This document shows positions 16,696 through 25,192 of a stretch of 64,000 nucleotides of DNA, one piece after another. The notes below the pieces were generated by a model. That model saw only the letters and a list, made by a program, of their open reading frames with translations. It had not been told where the DNA came from and did not search any database. Positions within the stretch are counted from its first letter, which is position 1, and each line of letters opens with the position of its first letter. A program made the translations under genes and the position numbers. Origin of the DNA: Stenotrophomonas maltophilia (lineage in GTDB: Bacteria > Pseudomonadota > Gammaproteobacteria > Xanthomonadales > Xanthomonadaceae); assembly GCF_025642255.1 (NCBI RefSeq), contig NZ_CP106759.1, positions 2,755,501 through 2,819,500 on the forward strand, read 5' to 3'.

Positions 16696-17624
16696 TCCAC
16701 TTCCATCCGCACGCGCGTCAATCCTTGTTTCAATTCATCCAGCCGCTGCTGCGCATGCGCGTCGACGCGGTGGAAACCGGAAGTACCAAAAAAACGGTGC
16801 AGCGCTGCCTGTGCCTGCGGATCACTGGCCGCCTGCAGCAGGACCTCCTGCAGGCGATCACGGACGCGTGCATCCAGGTCGGCGCGCACCACCTCCACGG
16901 CGCGAGGATAGGGCTCCGTGCGCAACAGTTCGCGGAAGTCGCGCCGGAACGCCCGCGGCATGCGCCGCTCATCGTTCCAGTCCACGCTGCTCACCGCGCC
17001 CGCATCGGCCACGCCCTTGTGCACGTAGGTGGCGATGTTCAGCTCGCTGCGGGCGAACACATAGCCGACGCTGTCCGTGCCCGGAGCGTCCCACGTACCC
17101 GCGAGGATCTGTGGGGACAACCCGTGGCCCAGCAACGTCATCACCGGCACCAGGTAGGCGCTGGTGGATGCGGTGTTCTGCAGCGCAAGGCGGTGGCCCC
17201 GCAGGTCCTCCAGCCGCTGGAACGGGCTGTCGCGGCGCACGAAGAATACGGTCTGGTACTCACGCACGCCATTGCGCTCGGTCAGCAGCAACGGCCGCGC
17301 ACCGCTGCGCTGCCCCAACGCCACTGCGGTTCCGGCGGTTTCCGTGACCCAGTCGACCTGCCCCCGCCGCAGATAGCTGGCCATCTGCTGCGGATCACGC
17401 GCCATCAGTATCCTCCCCTCCTGGATGCCGACGTCCTGCATGCGTGCCACCACGTAGTCCAGCAGCGGCTGCAGCTGCTGGTAATGGGCCTTGGGATCGT
17501 CGCTGATCCGGCCCAGCACCAGCACCGGATCCGGCGCAGCACGCACCGTTCCGGCCAGCAGGACCATGGCCAGGCTCAGCAGCGCCCCCTGCATTGCCGT
17601 TCGCAGACCCGACACCGGTTTCAT
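16692..17624 (-). CDS. PhnD-like periplasmic phosphate/phosphonate-type binding protein
   Basis: A 310-residue solute-binding protein with an N-terminal signal segment (about residues 12-30, ending TVRAAPDP). Typical PhnD family features are YQQLQPLLDYVVARM, a TAGTAVALGQRSGARPLLL stretch, VFFVRRDSPFQRLEDLRGHR and a C-terminal F-F-G-T-S-G-F. No ABC ATPase or permease is nearby. The next gene, overlapping by 4 bases, is a membrane GGDEF/EAL protein with a periplasmic domain. This suggests a sensory rather than transport role: the loaded binding protein would modulate cyclic-di-GMP. That is inference; the ligand is unknown. Confidence 0.85.
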   Translation of the reverse strand: MKPVSGLRTAMQGALLSLAMVLLAGTVRAAPDPVLVLGRISDDPKAHYQQLQPLLDYVVARMQDVGIQEGRILMARDPQQMASYLRRGQVDWVTETAGTAVALGQRSGARPLLLTERNGVREYQTVFFVRRDSPFQRLEDLRGHRLALQNTASTSAYLVPVMTLLGHGLSPQILAGTWDAPGTDSVGYVFARSELNIATYVHKGVADAGAVSSVDWNDERRMPRAFRRDFRELLRTEPYPRAVEVVRADLDARVRDRLQEVLLQAASDPQAQAALHRFFGTSGFHRVDAHAQQRLDELKQGLTRVRMEVE

Positions 17625-17671
17625 CCCCCCCTGGGTATCCGGACAGACTACCCGAAAAAATGAGAACGTCG

Positions 17672-18442
17672 TCAGCCGTTGTGACTGCCCGGCTTGGCCA
17701 GACGCGCCATGCGCTGGGCATCGGCCAGGATGCCGCGCAGCAACCGCACTTCCTGCTCGCTCGGCTCGCTGCGCAGGAACAGGCGGCGCAGCTTGCGCAT
17801 CGCCGACTCCGGCGCACGGCCTTTGTGGAAATCGATCTCGTCCAGGGTGTCGCCAAGCTGGGCGAAGAAGCTCTCCATCTGTTCGTGGCTGGCCACCTGC
17901 TCACGAAAGCCCGGTTCGGCGCCAACGGCAGGCTGGGCGCCGAGCAGCTGCATGCGCACCTCGTAGGCCAACACCTGCACGGCGGCGGCGAGGTTGAGCG
18001 AACTGAACGCCGGATCGGACGGAATGTGCACCGCCGCGTGGCACAGCTGCAGCTCCTCGTTGGTCAGGCCGGTCCGTTCCCGGCCAAACACCAGCGCCAC
18101 CTCGGCACCCTCACCGGCCTTGGCGACCGCACGGGCCGCTGCGTCGGCGGGCAGGTACTCCTCCAGCTGGACCCGGCGTGCGCGGGCCGTACACCCCAAC
18201 ACCAGACGGCAGTCGGCGACGGCCTCGGCCAGGGTGGCCACCACGGGCGCATCGCCGAGCACGTCCTCGGCGCCGGCCGAGCGGCGGAATGCCTCCTCGT
18301 CCAGCGGTTTTTCCGGGGCCACCAGTACCAGGCGGGCCAGGCCCATGGTCTTCAGGGCGCGGGCGGCGGCGCCCATGTTGCCGGGATGCTGGGTTCCGAC
18401 CAGGACGAATCGGAGGCGGGTGGCGGCGGGGAACTGGGACAT
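17672..18442 (-). CDS. trmJ: tRNA (Cm32/Um32) methyltransferase TrmJ
   Basis: A 256-residue SPOUT methyltransferase that 2'-O-methylates position 32 of tRNA anticodon loops. Motifs visible: FVLVGTQHPGNMGAAARALK at the N-terminus, ALVFGRERTGLTNEEL, and IPSDPAFSSLNLAAAVQVLA, which form the SAM-binding knot. The C-terminal helical extension (LRRLFLRSEPSEQEVRLLRG) is typical of TrmJ. The frame is open further upstream, but the ATG at 18442 matches the homologous start. It is divergent from suhB. Confidence 0.95.
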   Translation of the reverse strand: MSQFPAATRLRFVLVGTQHPGNMGAAARALKTMGLARLVLVAPEKPLDEEAFRRSAGAEDVLGDAPVVATLAEAVADCRLVLGCTARARRVQLEEYLPADAAARAVAKAGEGAEVALVFGRERTGLTNEELQLCHAAVHIPSDPAFSSLNLAAAVQVLAYEVRMQLLGAQPAVGAEPGFREQVASHEQMESFFAQLGDTLDEIDFHKGRAPESAMRKLRRLFLRSEPSEQEVRLLRGILADAQRMARLAKPGSHNG

Positions 18443-18562
18443 GAACAGGGAAAAGGTCGAGCTGGACGATGACCAATGGTAAACTGTGCGGCCGGCCACT
18501 GCGCCGGACCCGCTCTTTTCCCCCGCCAGTCCTACCCTTCTGCCTTTCCGGGAGCCCACGCC

Positions 18563-19390
18563 ATGCAGAAACCCGCCGTCACCGTCATGGTCAAGGCCGC
18601 CCGCCTCGCCGGCAACGTCCTGTTGCGCAACATCAACAAGCTCGAGGCACTGAACGTGGTGCAGAAGGGGCGGATGGACTACGCCAGCGAAGTCGATGCG
18701 GACGCGGAAAAGGTCATCGTCAAGGAGCTCAAGCGCGCGTATCCCGAGTACGGCGTGTTTGGCGAGGAAGGCGGCGTGCAGGGCGAACATCGCCACATGT
18801 GGGTCATCGATCCGCTGGACGGCACCAGCAACTACCTGCGCGGCGTGCCCCACTACTGTGTATCGATCGCCCTGGTCGAGAACGGCGAGCCGACCGACGC
18901 GGTCATCTTCGATCCGCTGCGCAACGAGCTGTTCACCGCCAGCCGTGGCGCGGGCGCCGTGCTGAACGACCGTCGCATCCGCGTGGCGGATCGCAAGGAC
19001 CTGGGCGGCACCATGATCCAGACCGGCTTCGCTCCGCGCGAGCGCGCCCGTGCCGGCGCCCAGTTGAAGGCGGTCGATGCCCTGCTGGTGCAGGCCGAGG
19101 ACATCCGCCGTACCGGTTCCGCTGCGCTGGACCTGGCCTATGTCGCCTGCGGTCGCGCCGACGCCTACTTCGAGGCCGGGGTGAAGGCCTGGGACATCGC
19201 GGCCGGCGTGCTGCTGGTGCGTGAGGCCGGTGGCAAGGTGTGCGATTTCAAGGGAGCACCGCTTGCACGCATGGACAACCGCGGTCCGGAAACCCAGCAG
19301 GTGGTGGCGGGCAACCTGAAGGTGGCCGAGTCGCTGCAGAAGGTGCTGGTCAACACGGGCTATGCGGCCGAGTTCGACGCGAAGTTCTGA
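18563..19390 (+). CDS. suhB: inositol-1-monophosphatase family protein SuhB
   Basis: A 275-residue inositol monophosphatase family enzyme. Metal and phosphate motifs: [26 protein letters not shown] and [17 protein letters not shown]. SuhB also acts as a transcription antitermination factor for rRNA in E. coli. The ATG follows a GGGAGC ribosome site by 7 bases. The trmJ/suhB pair is divergent with a 120-base gap. A hairpin with a short T tract follows the stop. Confidence 0.95.
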   Translation: MQKPAVTVMVKAARLAGNVLLRNINKLEALNVVQKGRMDYASEVDADAEKVIVKELKRAYPEYGVFGEEGGVQGEHRHMWVIDPLDGTSNYLRGVPHYCVSIALVENGEPTDAVIFDPLRNELFTASRGAGAVLNDRRIRVADRKDLGGTMIQTGFAPRERARAGAQLKAVDALLVQAEDIRRTGSAALDLAYVACGRADAYFEAGVKAWDIAAGVLLVREAGGKVCDFKGAPLARMDNRGPETQQVVAGNLKVAESLQKVLVNTGYAAEFDAKF

Positions 19391-19416
19391 GCTTCCCTGT
19401 AAAGCGGTTCATGGAG

Positions 19417-19441
19417 ACGGCACCTGTGAAGGTGCCGTTTT
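19417..19441 (+). terminator. suhB terminator
   Basis: A 9-bp stem (ACGGCACCT/AGGTGCCGT) with a GTGA loop leads into TTTT, 27 bases after the suhB stop. Confidence 0.85.
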
Positions 19442-19466
19442 CGTATCCGCAGTGATCGTGCTTGTC

Positions 19467-19660
19467 ACTTTCTTTGCTCGTGCAAAGAAAGTAACCAAAG
19501 AAACACGCCGCCAGGACGCGAGCCGACGTGCTGTGCACGCCGGTTCCCTTCGCTCCTCGGTCCGTCGAGGGACGGTGCGGGAACTCGCTGCGCTCAGACA
19601 CCCGCACCTCTTCGCCCTCGCCGGACCTGCGGTGCTCGGCTCGCTCAAGGCGGACCCAAG
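19467..19660 (+). repeat. dispersed repeat, copy 2 (long form)
   Basis: It has the same ends as the repeat at 4515-4623: ACTTTCTTTG-CTCGTG-CAAAGAAAGT and ACACGCCGCC at the left, and CTGCGGTGCTCGGCTCGCT with AAGGCGGACCCAA at the right. The interior is about 85 bases longer and different. It lies between suhB and htpX. A SMAG hairpin begins about 30 bases after it. Confidence 0.85.
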
Positions 19661-19690
19661 GTCAAGAACCACAGCTGCACGACGATGACG

Positions 19691-19715
19691 GGTAGCGCCG
19701 GGCCATGCCCGGCGA
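19691..19715. repeat. SMAG palindrome
   Basis: A GTAG-headed hairpin GTAGCGCCGGGCCATGCCCGG lies 30 bases after the dispersed repeat. Nothing else recognisable occupies 19716-19816. Confidence 0.8.
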
Positions 19716-19816
19716 GCGAAGCGGCCGCTTCGCCTTCGACCTTGAAAGTGACACCCCTCCGCAGTCGCGGAAACGATCCTGCGGGCACGCGTCGATGCTG
19801 CCGACGCGCAAACAGA

Positions 19817-19841
19817 AACGCCCGGCACGGGGCCGGGCGTT
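19817..19841 (-). terminator. htpX terminator
   Basis: A 10-bp stem (AACGCCCGGC/GCCGGGCGTT) with a 5-base loop is followed on the minus strand by TTTCTGTTTG, 28 bases after the htpX stop. The T tract is imperfect. Confidence 0.7.
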
Positions 19842-19869
19842 CCTGTAGCAGTGCGTTGCAACCGGAGGC

Positions 19870-20736
19870 TTACACCACCGTCGAGGCCCGCAGCGCGGCG
19901 ATGCGCTCTTCCAGCGGCGGATGGCTCATGAACAGCTTCTTCGCGGTCGAACCGGCGATGCCGAAGGCGGCGATCTGGGTCGGCAGCGTGCTCTGGCCGT
20001 GGTTGAGCTGCAGGCGCTCCAGCGCGGCGATCATCTTCTGGCGACCCGCCAGCGAGGCACCACCGGCATCGGCGCGGAACTCACGATGGCGCGAGAACCA
20101 CATCGAGATCATGGTCGCGAACAGGCCGAACACCATCTCCAGCACGAACACGATGATGTAGTAGGCGAACCCGCGGCCGCCGCCTTCGCGGTTGCCCGAC
20201 AGCGCGCTGTCGATGACGCCGCCGACCACGCGCGCCAGCACGATCACGAAGGTGTTCAACACACCCTGCAGCAGCGCCATGGTGATCATGTCACCATTCG
20301 CCACGTGGGCGATCTCGTGGCCCAATACGGCTTCGGCCTCGTCTTCGCTCATGTTCTGCAGCAGACCGGTGGACACCGCCACCAGCGCGTTGTTGCGGTT
20401 GGCGCCGGTGGCGAATGCGTTGATCTCCGGGCCATCGTAGACCGCCACTTCGGGCATGCCGATGCCTGCCGCCTTGGCCTGTCGCTCGACGGTGGCCAGC
20501 AGCCAGCGCTCGGTCTGGTTGCGTGGCTCGGTGATCACCACCGCGCCGGTGGAGCGCTTGGCCATCCACTTGGACAACAGCAGCGAGATGAAGGAACCGC
20601 CGAAGCCGAAAATCGCAGCCATCACCAGCAGGCCGCTCATCTGGTTCGGATTGACCCCCAGCAGCGACATCACGATGCCGGCCAGGATCAGCACTGCAAA
20701 GTTGGTGGCTAGAAAGAGTGCGATGCGGGTAAACAT
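19870..20736 (-). CDS. htpX: membrane protease HtpX (M48)
   Basis: A 288-residue zinc metalloprotease of the inner membrane that degrades misfolded membrane proteins. Two N-terminal TM segments ([20 protein letters not shown] and [20 protein letters not shown]) precede the zinc motif [13 protein letters not shown]. Two further TM segments follow, then the third zinc ligand in R-H-R-E-F-R-A-D. The C-terminal [14 protein letters not shown] is typical. The gene is divergent from gluQ. No heat-shock promoter was identified by eye. Confidence 0.95.
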   Translation of the reverse strand: MFTRIALFLATNFAVLILAGIVMSLLGVNPNQMSGLLVMAAIFGFGGSFISLLLSKWMAKRSTGAVVITEPRNQTERWLLATVERQAKAAGIGMPEVAVYDGPEINAFATGANRNNALVAVSTGLLQNMSEDEAEAVLGHEIAHVANGDMITMALLQGVLNTFVIVLARVVGGVIDSALSGNREGGGRGFAYYIIVFVLEMVFGLFATMISMWFSRHREFRADAGGASLAGRQKMIAALERLQLNHGQSTLPTQIAAFGIAGSTAKKLFMSHPPLEERIAALRASTVV

Positions 20737-20829
20737 GGGAAATTCCGGCTCGGAAGGGGTCGATATCCGTCAATTTGCGGTGCGGTCAGCTTGAATTCAA
20801 GCACCAACCTGACCGACGATTCAGCCAGC

Positions 20830-21771
20830 ATGACCTCCCCCCTTTCCTGCGGCCGCTTCGCGCCCTCGCCTACCGGCCTGCTGCACCCCGGCTCCCTGCT
20901 GGCTGCATTCGGCAGCTGGCTGCTCGCGCGCCATCACCATGGCCTGTGGCGGCTGCGCATCGAGGACATCGATCCCCCACGCACCGTGCCCGGGGCTGCG
21001 CACGCGCAGTTGCAGGCACTGGCGGCATTCGGCCTGGCCCACGATGGTCCGGTGCTGTGGCAGAGCGAACGTGGCGATGCTTACCAGCAGGCTCTGGACA
21101 GGCTGCTGGCCAGCGGGCTGGCCTTCATCTGCCACTGCAGCCGCAGCGAACTGGCAGCCCGGGGGGGCATCCACCATCGCTGCGTCGCGCGGCAGCCCCG
21201 ACCGGACCCTGCCGTCCGCTTCCGCGTACCGGCCGGCAGCGTGGTGCAGTTCGACGATGGCCTGCGCGGCCGTCAGGTGCAGGACGTCCACGCCGAGGTG
21301 GGTGATTTCGTGCTGCGCCGCGCCGACGGGTGCTGGGCCTACCAGCTGGCGGTGGTGGTCGACGATGCCGCGCAGGGCGTCACCGACGTGGTGCGCGGCG
21401 CCGACCTGCTCGACTCCACCGCGCGGCAGATCCTGCTGCAGCAGGCACTCGGACTGGCAGTGCCGCAGTACTGGCACCTGCCCCTGCTGCTGGACGCGCC
21501 CGGGCACAAGCTGTCCAAGTCGCTGGCCGCGCTGCCGGTCGACAGCGCCCACCCGGTGCCGGTGCTGCGTCAGTTGTGGGGCCTGCTCGGCCAGTCGCCC
21601 GCCGCACTCGAGGGTCACGACGATCTGCACAACCTGCTCGCGGCGGCCCGGCAGGCATTCGATCCGGCCCGCCTGCCACGCACGGACATCCTGTTGCCGA
21701 CGGGCGCACTTTCCGCGCCGATGTTGCAGAATCCCCCTTCCCCCACCTCAAACCCGGACTGCATTCCATGA
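20830..21771 (+). CDS. gluQ: glutamyl-Q tRNA(Asp) synthetase
   Basis: A 313-residue truncated GluRS paralogue that attaches glutamate to queuosine in tRNA-Asp. The HIGH-like motif is CGRFAPSPTGLLHPGSLLAA. The zinc site includes CHCSRSELAARGG with H and C. The KMSKS-like motif is GHKLSKSLAAL. It lacks the anticodon-binding domain, as expected. The ATG at 20830 was preferred over a TTG at 20791 because GluQ proteins start just before the G-R-F-A-P-S-P-T-G motif. Its stop overlaps phbB by 4 bases. The queuosine enzyme QueG is elsewhere in the window. Confidence 0.93.
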   Translation: MTSPLSCGRFAPSPTGLLHPGSLLAAFGSWLLARHHHGLWRLRIEDIDPPRTVPGAAHAQLQALAAFGLAHDGPVLWQSERGDAYQQALDRLLASGLAFICHCSRSELAARGGIHHRCVARQPRPDPAVRFRVPAGSVVQFDDGLRGRQVQDVHAEVGDFVLRRADGCWAYQLAVVVDDAAQGVTDVVRGADLLDSTARQILLQQALGLAVPQYWHLPLLLDAPGHKLSKSLAALPVDSAHPVPVLRQLWGLLGQSPAALEGHDDLHNLLAAARQAFDPARLPRTDILLPTGALSAPMLQNPPSPTSNPDCIP

Positions 21772-22508
21772 CATCTCGCGTCGCACTGGTCACCGGCGGA
21801 ACCGGCGGCATCGGTACCGCCATCTGCCAACGCCTGGCCGACCAGGGCCACCGGGTCGCCACCAACTATCGCGATGAAACCAAGGCCCGCGCCTGGCAGC
21901 AGGCGATGACCGAACGCGGCTACAGCGTGTCCATCTTCGCCGGCGACGTGTCCGATCCGGACAGTGCCGAAGCGATGGTGCGCGCCGTCGAAAACGAACT
22001 GGGCCCGGTCGAGATCCTGGTCAACAACGCCGGCATCACCCGCGATACGACCTTTCACCGGATGCGTGCGGACCAGTGGCATGACGTGATCAACACCAAC
22101 CTCAATTCGGTGTTCAACGTCACCCGCCCGGTCATCGAAGGCATGCGTCGCCGCGGCTGGGGCCGGGTCATCCAGATCAGCTCGATCAACGGTCTGAAGG
22201 GCCAGTATGGCCAGGCCAACTACGCCGCCGCCAAGGCCGGCATGCACGGCTTCACCATCTCACTGGCGCGCGAGAACGCGGGCTTCGGCATCACCGTCAA
22301 CACCATTTCGCCGGGCTATGTCGCCACGGACATGGTCATGGCCGTGCCGGAGGAAGTGCGGGCCAAGATCATCGCCGACATTCCGACCGGGCGCCTGGGC
22401 AAGCCGGAGGAGATCGCCTACGGCGTGTCCTTCCTGGTGGCCGAGGAGGCCTCGTGGATCACCGGCAGCAACCTGGACATCAACGGCGGCCACCACATGG
22501 GCTGGTGA
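21768..22508 (+). CDS. phbB: acetoacetyl-CoA reductase
   Basis: A 246-residue short-chain dehydrogenase. The nucleotide loop is VTGGTGGIGTAICQRL, the N-N-A-G motif is in ILVNNAGITRDTTFHRM, and the catalytic S and Y-x-x-x-K are in QISSINGLKGQYGQANYAAAK. The TRDTTFHRM and N-G-L-K-G-Q-Y-G-Q stretches are diagnostic of PhaB, which reduces acetoacetyl-CoA with NADPH for polyhydroxyalkanoate synthesis. The ATG overlaps the gluQ stop. The PHA regulator phaR follows, but phaC and phaA are not in the window. Confidence 0.93.
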   Translation: MTSRVALVTGGTGGIGTAICQRLADQGHRVATNYRDETKARAWQQAMTERGYSVSIFAGDVSDPDSAEAMVRAVENELGPVEILVNNAGITRDTTFHRMRADQWHDVINTNLNSVFNVTRPVIEGMRRRGWGRVIQISSINGLKGQYGQANYAAAKAGMHGFTISLARENAGFGITVNTISPGYVATDMVMAVPEEVRAKIIADIPTGRLGKPEEIAYGVSFLVAEEASWITGSNLDINGGHHMGW

Positions 22509-22580
22509 TCCGCGCGGGCGCGGCCGGTCGTGTGCCGGACCGCACCTGCCTGCGGTCATGCTGCGCAGCACGCAAACCCT

Positions 22581-22640
22581 TGTTGCGCAACATGATCCGC
22601 CGTGAAAGCCAAGCCTGGCGGGGGCTGGGGCGGTTGCAAC
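22581..22640 (+). promoter_or_regulatory. candidate phaR operator palindromes
   Basis: A perfect 12-base palindrome TGTTGCGCAACA (22581-22592) and an 8-base palindrome GTTGCAAC (22633-22640) lie in the 183-base gap before phaR. PhaR repressors are known to bind TGC/GCA-rich symmetric sites and to control their own gene. The assignment is inference. Confidence 0.35.
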
Positions 22641-22691
22641 GGCTGCTGCACTGCGCCATGCTGCGCGTCTACTGTGACGAGTGACCGCTTC

Positions 22692-23225
22692 ATGGCTGCG
22701 ACCCGCATCATCAAGAAGTATCCGAACCGCCGTCTCTACGACACCGAGATTTCCAGCTACATCACCATCGAGGACGTCCGCCAGCTGATACTGGACGGTG
22801 AAGACTTCGAGGTCCGCGACGCCAAGAGCGGTGACGACCTTACCCGTTCGGTCCTGCTGCAGATCATCGCCGACCAGGAGCAGGACGGCGAGCCGATGCT
22901 CTCCACCCAGTTGCTGAGCCAGCTGATCCGCTTCTACGGCGACTCCCTGCAGGGATTCATGGGCAACTACCTGGAACGCAGCATGCAGGTGTTCCTGGAC
23001 CAGCAGCAGCAGTTCCGCCAGCAGATGGGCAACCTGCTGGGCCAGACGCCGTGGGCGATGATGAACCAGCTGACCGAACGCAACCTGGAGCTGTGGCAGG
23101 AATTTCAGCGCAGCATGGGCACCGGCTTCGGCGGCCCCCGCCCCGGCGGAACCGGCCCGGGAACCGGAACCGGCAGCAAGCCGAACGAACCGGGCACCGG
23201 CACCGGCGGCAAGACCCGCCGCTGA
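22692..23225 (+). CDS. phaR: polyhydroxyalkanoate synthesis repressor PhaR
   Basis: A 177-residue protein. The N-terminal PHB/PHA accumulation regulator DNA-binding domain reads RIIKKYPNRRLYDTEISSYI and the next 40 residues complete it. A middle region (QQQQFRQQMGNLLGQTPWAM) resembles phasin-like PHA-binding segments. The C-terminus is a Gly/Thr/Pro-rich tail. PhaR binds DNA and PHA granules and represses phasin and its own genes. The frame is open upstream, but the ATG at 22692 begins the conserved domain. Confidence 0.93.
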   Translation: MAATRIIKKYPNRRLYDTEISSYITIEDVRQLILDGEDFEVRDAKSGDDLTRSVLLQIIADQEQDGEPMLSTQLLSQLIRFYGDSLQGFMGNYLERSMQVFLDQQQQFRQQMGNLLGQTPWAMMNQLTERNLELWQEFQRSMGTGFGGPRPGGTGPGTGTGSKPNEPGTGTGGKTRR

Positions 23226-23246
23226 GCCACGGCAGGGACTGACATG

Positions 23247-23275
23247 AAAACGGCGCGCCACTGGCGCGCCGTTTT
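23247..23275. terminator. bidirectional terminator between phaR and the TraB-family gene
   Basis: A perfect 13-bp stem (AAAACGGCGCGCC with its complement) and a 3-base loop serve both converging genes. Confidence 0.92.
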
Positions 23276-23302
23276 CGTCTGCGGGTCATCCGCAGGCAGA
23301 CG

Positions 23303-24250
23303 TCAGCGCTTCGCCTTGCACGCCGTGCAGACGCGCTCGACCTTGTAGCCCTTCGCCCTGAGCTTCTCGACCACGCCATCGCTGCCGAGCAGATGCAGCG
23401 TGCCAACCACCACCAGCGTGCCACCCTGCCCCGCCTGCAGATAGGGCACCAGCTTCGGCACCCAGGCATCATTGCGGCCGGTATTGATGCGCTGATACAG
23501 CTGCGGATACTGCTGGCGCATCTCGGCAGCCATTTTCGTCCACAGCAGGCGCTCGTCACCGCGGCGCCATGCGTCGTGCAGCATGCGCGCCTGTTCATCA
23601 CCCTTGTCGGCCTGATCGAGGGCTTCGGACAGCATCTGCCGCTGCTCCTGCACCGACATCCCATCAAGCATGCCGATCTGCGTATCGATGTCCTCCAGAC
23701 CACCGGTGCTGCGCCCGGTCGCCTGTGCGCGCTCCATGAAGTGACGGTCCAGACCGAGGGCCGGGTCCAGGCCCATCTTCTGCATCTGCCCCACTGAAAT
23801 GCTCAGACCGACAAACCAGGGTTTCATGCCCTGCATCTGCGCCAGCGGCAGCTTGTTCGCGGTGGCGAAGGCCTGCAGCTTCTGCCAGGTCGCTGCATCG
23901 AGATCACGCTTCAGTTCGCTGCCGTCGGTGCGCACGGCGGCCTGCACCATGCGGCTGGCCAGCTGCGGCGACTGCATGTCTTCCGGTGAGAGTTCGAACA
24001 ACACGCGCTGCGAGGCCCCGAAGGCCTGCTCCACGTCGGCCGACAGCGGATAGTCCTGCGGCTTCAACAGATGGAACGAGCCCAGCAGATACAGCCGTGA
24101 ATCGCCGGGGCCGGTGACCTTCCACAGCAGCGGTACCGGCGGCTTGACCGACGCACCTTCAGCGGCCGGCGCATTGCGGGCCTGCGCCAGTGGCGCCACC
24201 GCGCAGGCCAGCAGCAACAGGGCGGCGTGTAACAGGTGTCTGATCAGCAT
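23303..24250 (-). CDS. TraB/GumN family protein, exported
   Basis: A 315-residue protein with a signal peptide (LLHAALLLLACAVAPLAQA). The TraB/GumN fold is recognised by LLWKVTGPGDSRLYLLGSFH near the N-terminus, LFELSPEDM, and TLVVVGTLHLLGSDGVVEKL near the C-terminus. Both G-x-x-H repeats are present (G-S-F-H and G-T-L-H), as in TIKI-type metalloprotease relatives. A C-x-x-C pair closes the protein (CTACKAKR). Its ATG is 1 base after the DUF1684 gene stop, so the two envelope proteins are likely co-expressed. The substrate is unknown. Confidence 0.85.
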   Translation of the reverse strand: MLIRHLLHAALLLLACAVAPLAQARNAPAAEGASVKPPVPLLWKVTGPGDSRLYLLGSFHLLKPQDYPLSADVEQAFGASQRVLFELSPEDMQSPQLASRMVQAAVRTDGSELKRDLDAATWQKLQAFATANKLPLAQMQGMKPWFVGLSISVGQMQKMGLDPALGLDRHFMERAQATGRSTGGLEDIDTQIGMLDGMSVQEQRQMLSEALDQADKGDEQARMLHDAWRRGDERLLWTKMAAEMRQQYPQLYQRINTGRNDAWVPKLVPYLQAGQGGTLVVVGTLHLLGSDGVVEKLRAKGYKVERVCTACKAKR

Positions 24251-24251
24251 G

Positions 24252-25181
24252 TCAGCCTTCTCCTTCAGGCAGGTGGTAGGCCTTTTCGCCCGCGTCCACG
24301 CGAAGGTCCAGCCGGTTCTCCGGCGGTGCCAACGGACAGGTCGCGTAGGGCGTGAACGCGCAGGGCGGGTTGTAGGCGTGGTTGAAATCGATAAGCACGC
24401 GGCCATCGGCGCCGGGGGCGCCGGTATCCAGATAGCGGCCAGCGGGATAGCTGCCGCGGCCGCTGGTGCGGTCCGCGAAAATCAGGAACAGGGGCTCGCC
24501 GGGGGCACCGATCGCCTCCAGCCGCCAGGTCCGGCCATCACGCTCGAACTCGACGGCACCGGCATTGGGCATGTCGGTGGTCAGTCCGGTGATGTCGACG
24601 ATCGGCAAGGTCTTGCCCGGTGCGTGCGCAACGAAGCGCGCCTGCACCTGCCAGTCGGGACCTCCCGGCCAGTACTGCAGGCCGGCGAAATCCCGGCGTG
24701 CAGGCGCGTCGGCATGCTTGACCCTCAGCGCATCGCGCGGACCACGCCGGATCAGGCTGAGCTGGCCCTTGCCACCGTCGAAGGCAAGCAGGGTAGGCTG
24801 CGGATCCTTGTCGGTATCCATGCGGATGCGCCCCTTCACCGGCTGGCCATTGTGAGTGAGCTCCGCCCCGGCTTCCGGCGTGAACCACCATTGCCGGCCC
24901 TCGCGCCGCAGCAGGCCGAGCTTGTCCGGCCCCACTGCCAGGCGGATGCCATTGGTGGCACCGCTGCCAACGAAGTGCGAGCTGTTCTGCAGCCAGTGCA
25001 GACCGACCAGCGCCGTCCAGCCATCAGGCCGTGTCAGGTCCTGATAACGCGCCACGCGCCATTGCTGCTGCGCGGCGGCGTATGCCGGATCTTCCACCAC
25101 CGCAGGCGCCGGCGGCGGCGCCGGGCTGCAGGCTGCCAGCAACAAGACAGCCAGCAGGCCGCCCATTCCCCGATACGCCAT
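24252..25181 (-). CDS. DUF1684 lipoprotein
   Basis: A 309-residue predicted lipoprotein. The lipobox is LLLAAC at about residues 16-21. The DUF1684 family is recognised by GWTALVGLHWLQNSSHFVGS near the N-terminus and, near the C-terminus, RYLDTGAPGADGRVLIDFNH followed by NPPCAFTPYATCPLAPPENR. The latter has two conserved cysteines and the N-P-P-C motif. The biochemical function is unknown. The ATG at 25181 has a GGGAG site 6 bases upstream. It starts 11 bases after mutL ends and is followed at once by the TraB-family gene. Confidence 0.88.
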   Translation of the reverse strand: MAYRGMGGLLAVLLLAACSPAPPPAPAVVEDPAYAAAQQQWRVARYQDLTRPDGWTALVGLHWLQNSSHFVGSGATNGIRLAVGPDKLGLLRREGRQWWFTPEAGAELTHNGQPVKGRIRMDTDKDPQPTLLAFDGGKGQLSLIRRGPRDALRVKHADAPARRDFAGLQYWPGGPDWQVQARFVAHAPGKTLPIVDITGLTTDMPNAGAVEFERDGRTWRLEAIGAPGEPLFLIFADRTSGRGSYPAGRYLDTGAPGADGRVLIDFNHAYNPPCAFTPYATCPLAPPENRLDLRVDAGEKAYHLPEGEG

Positions 25182-25192
25182 CGATGCTCCCC

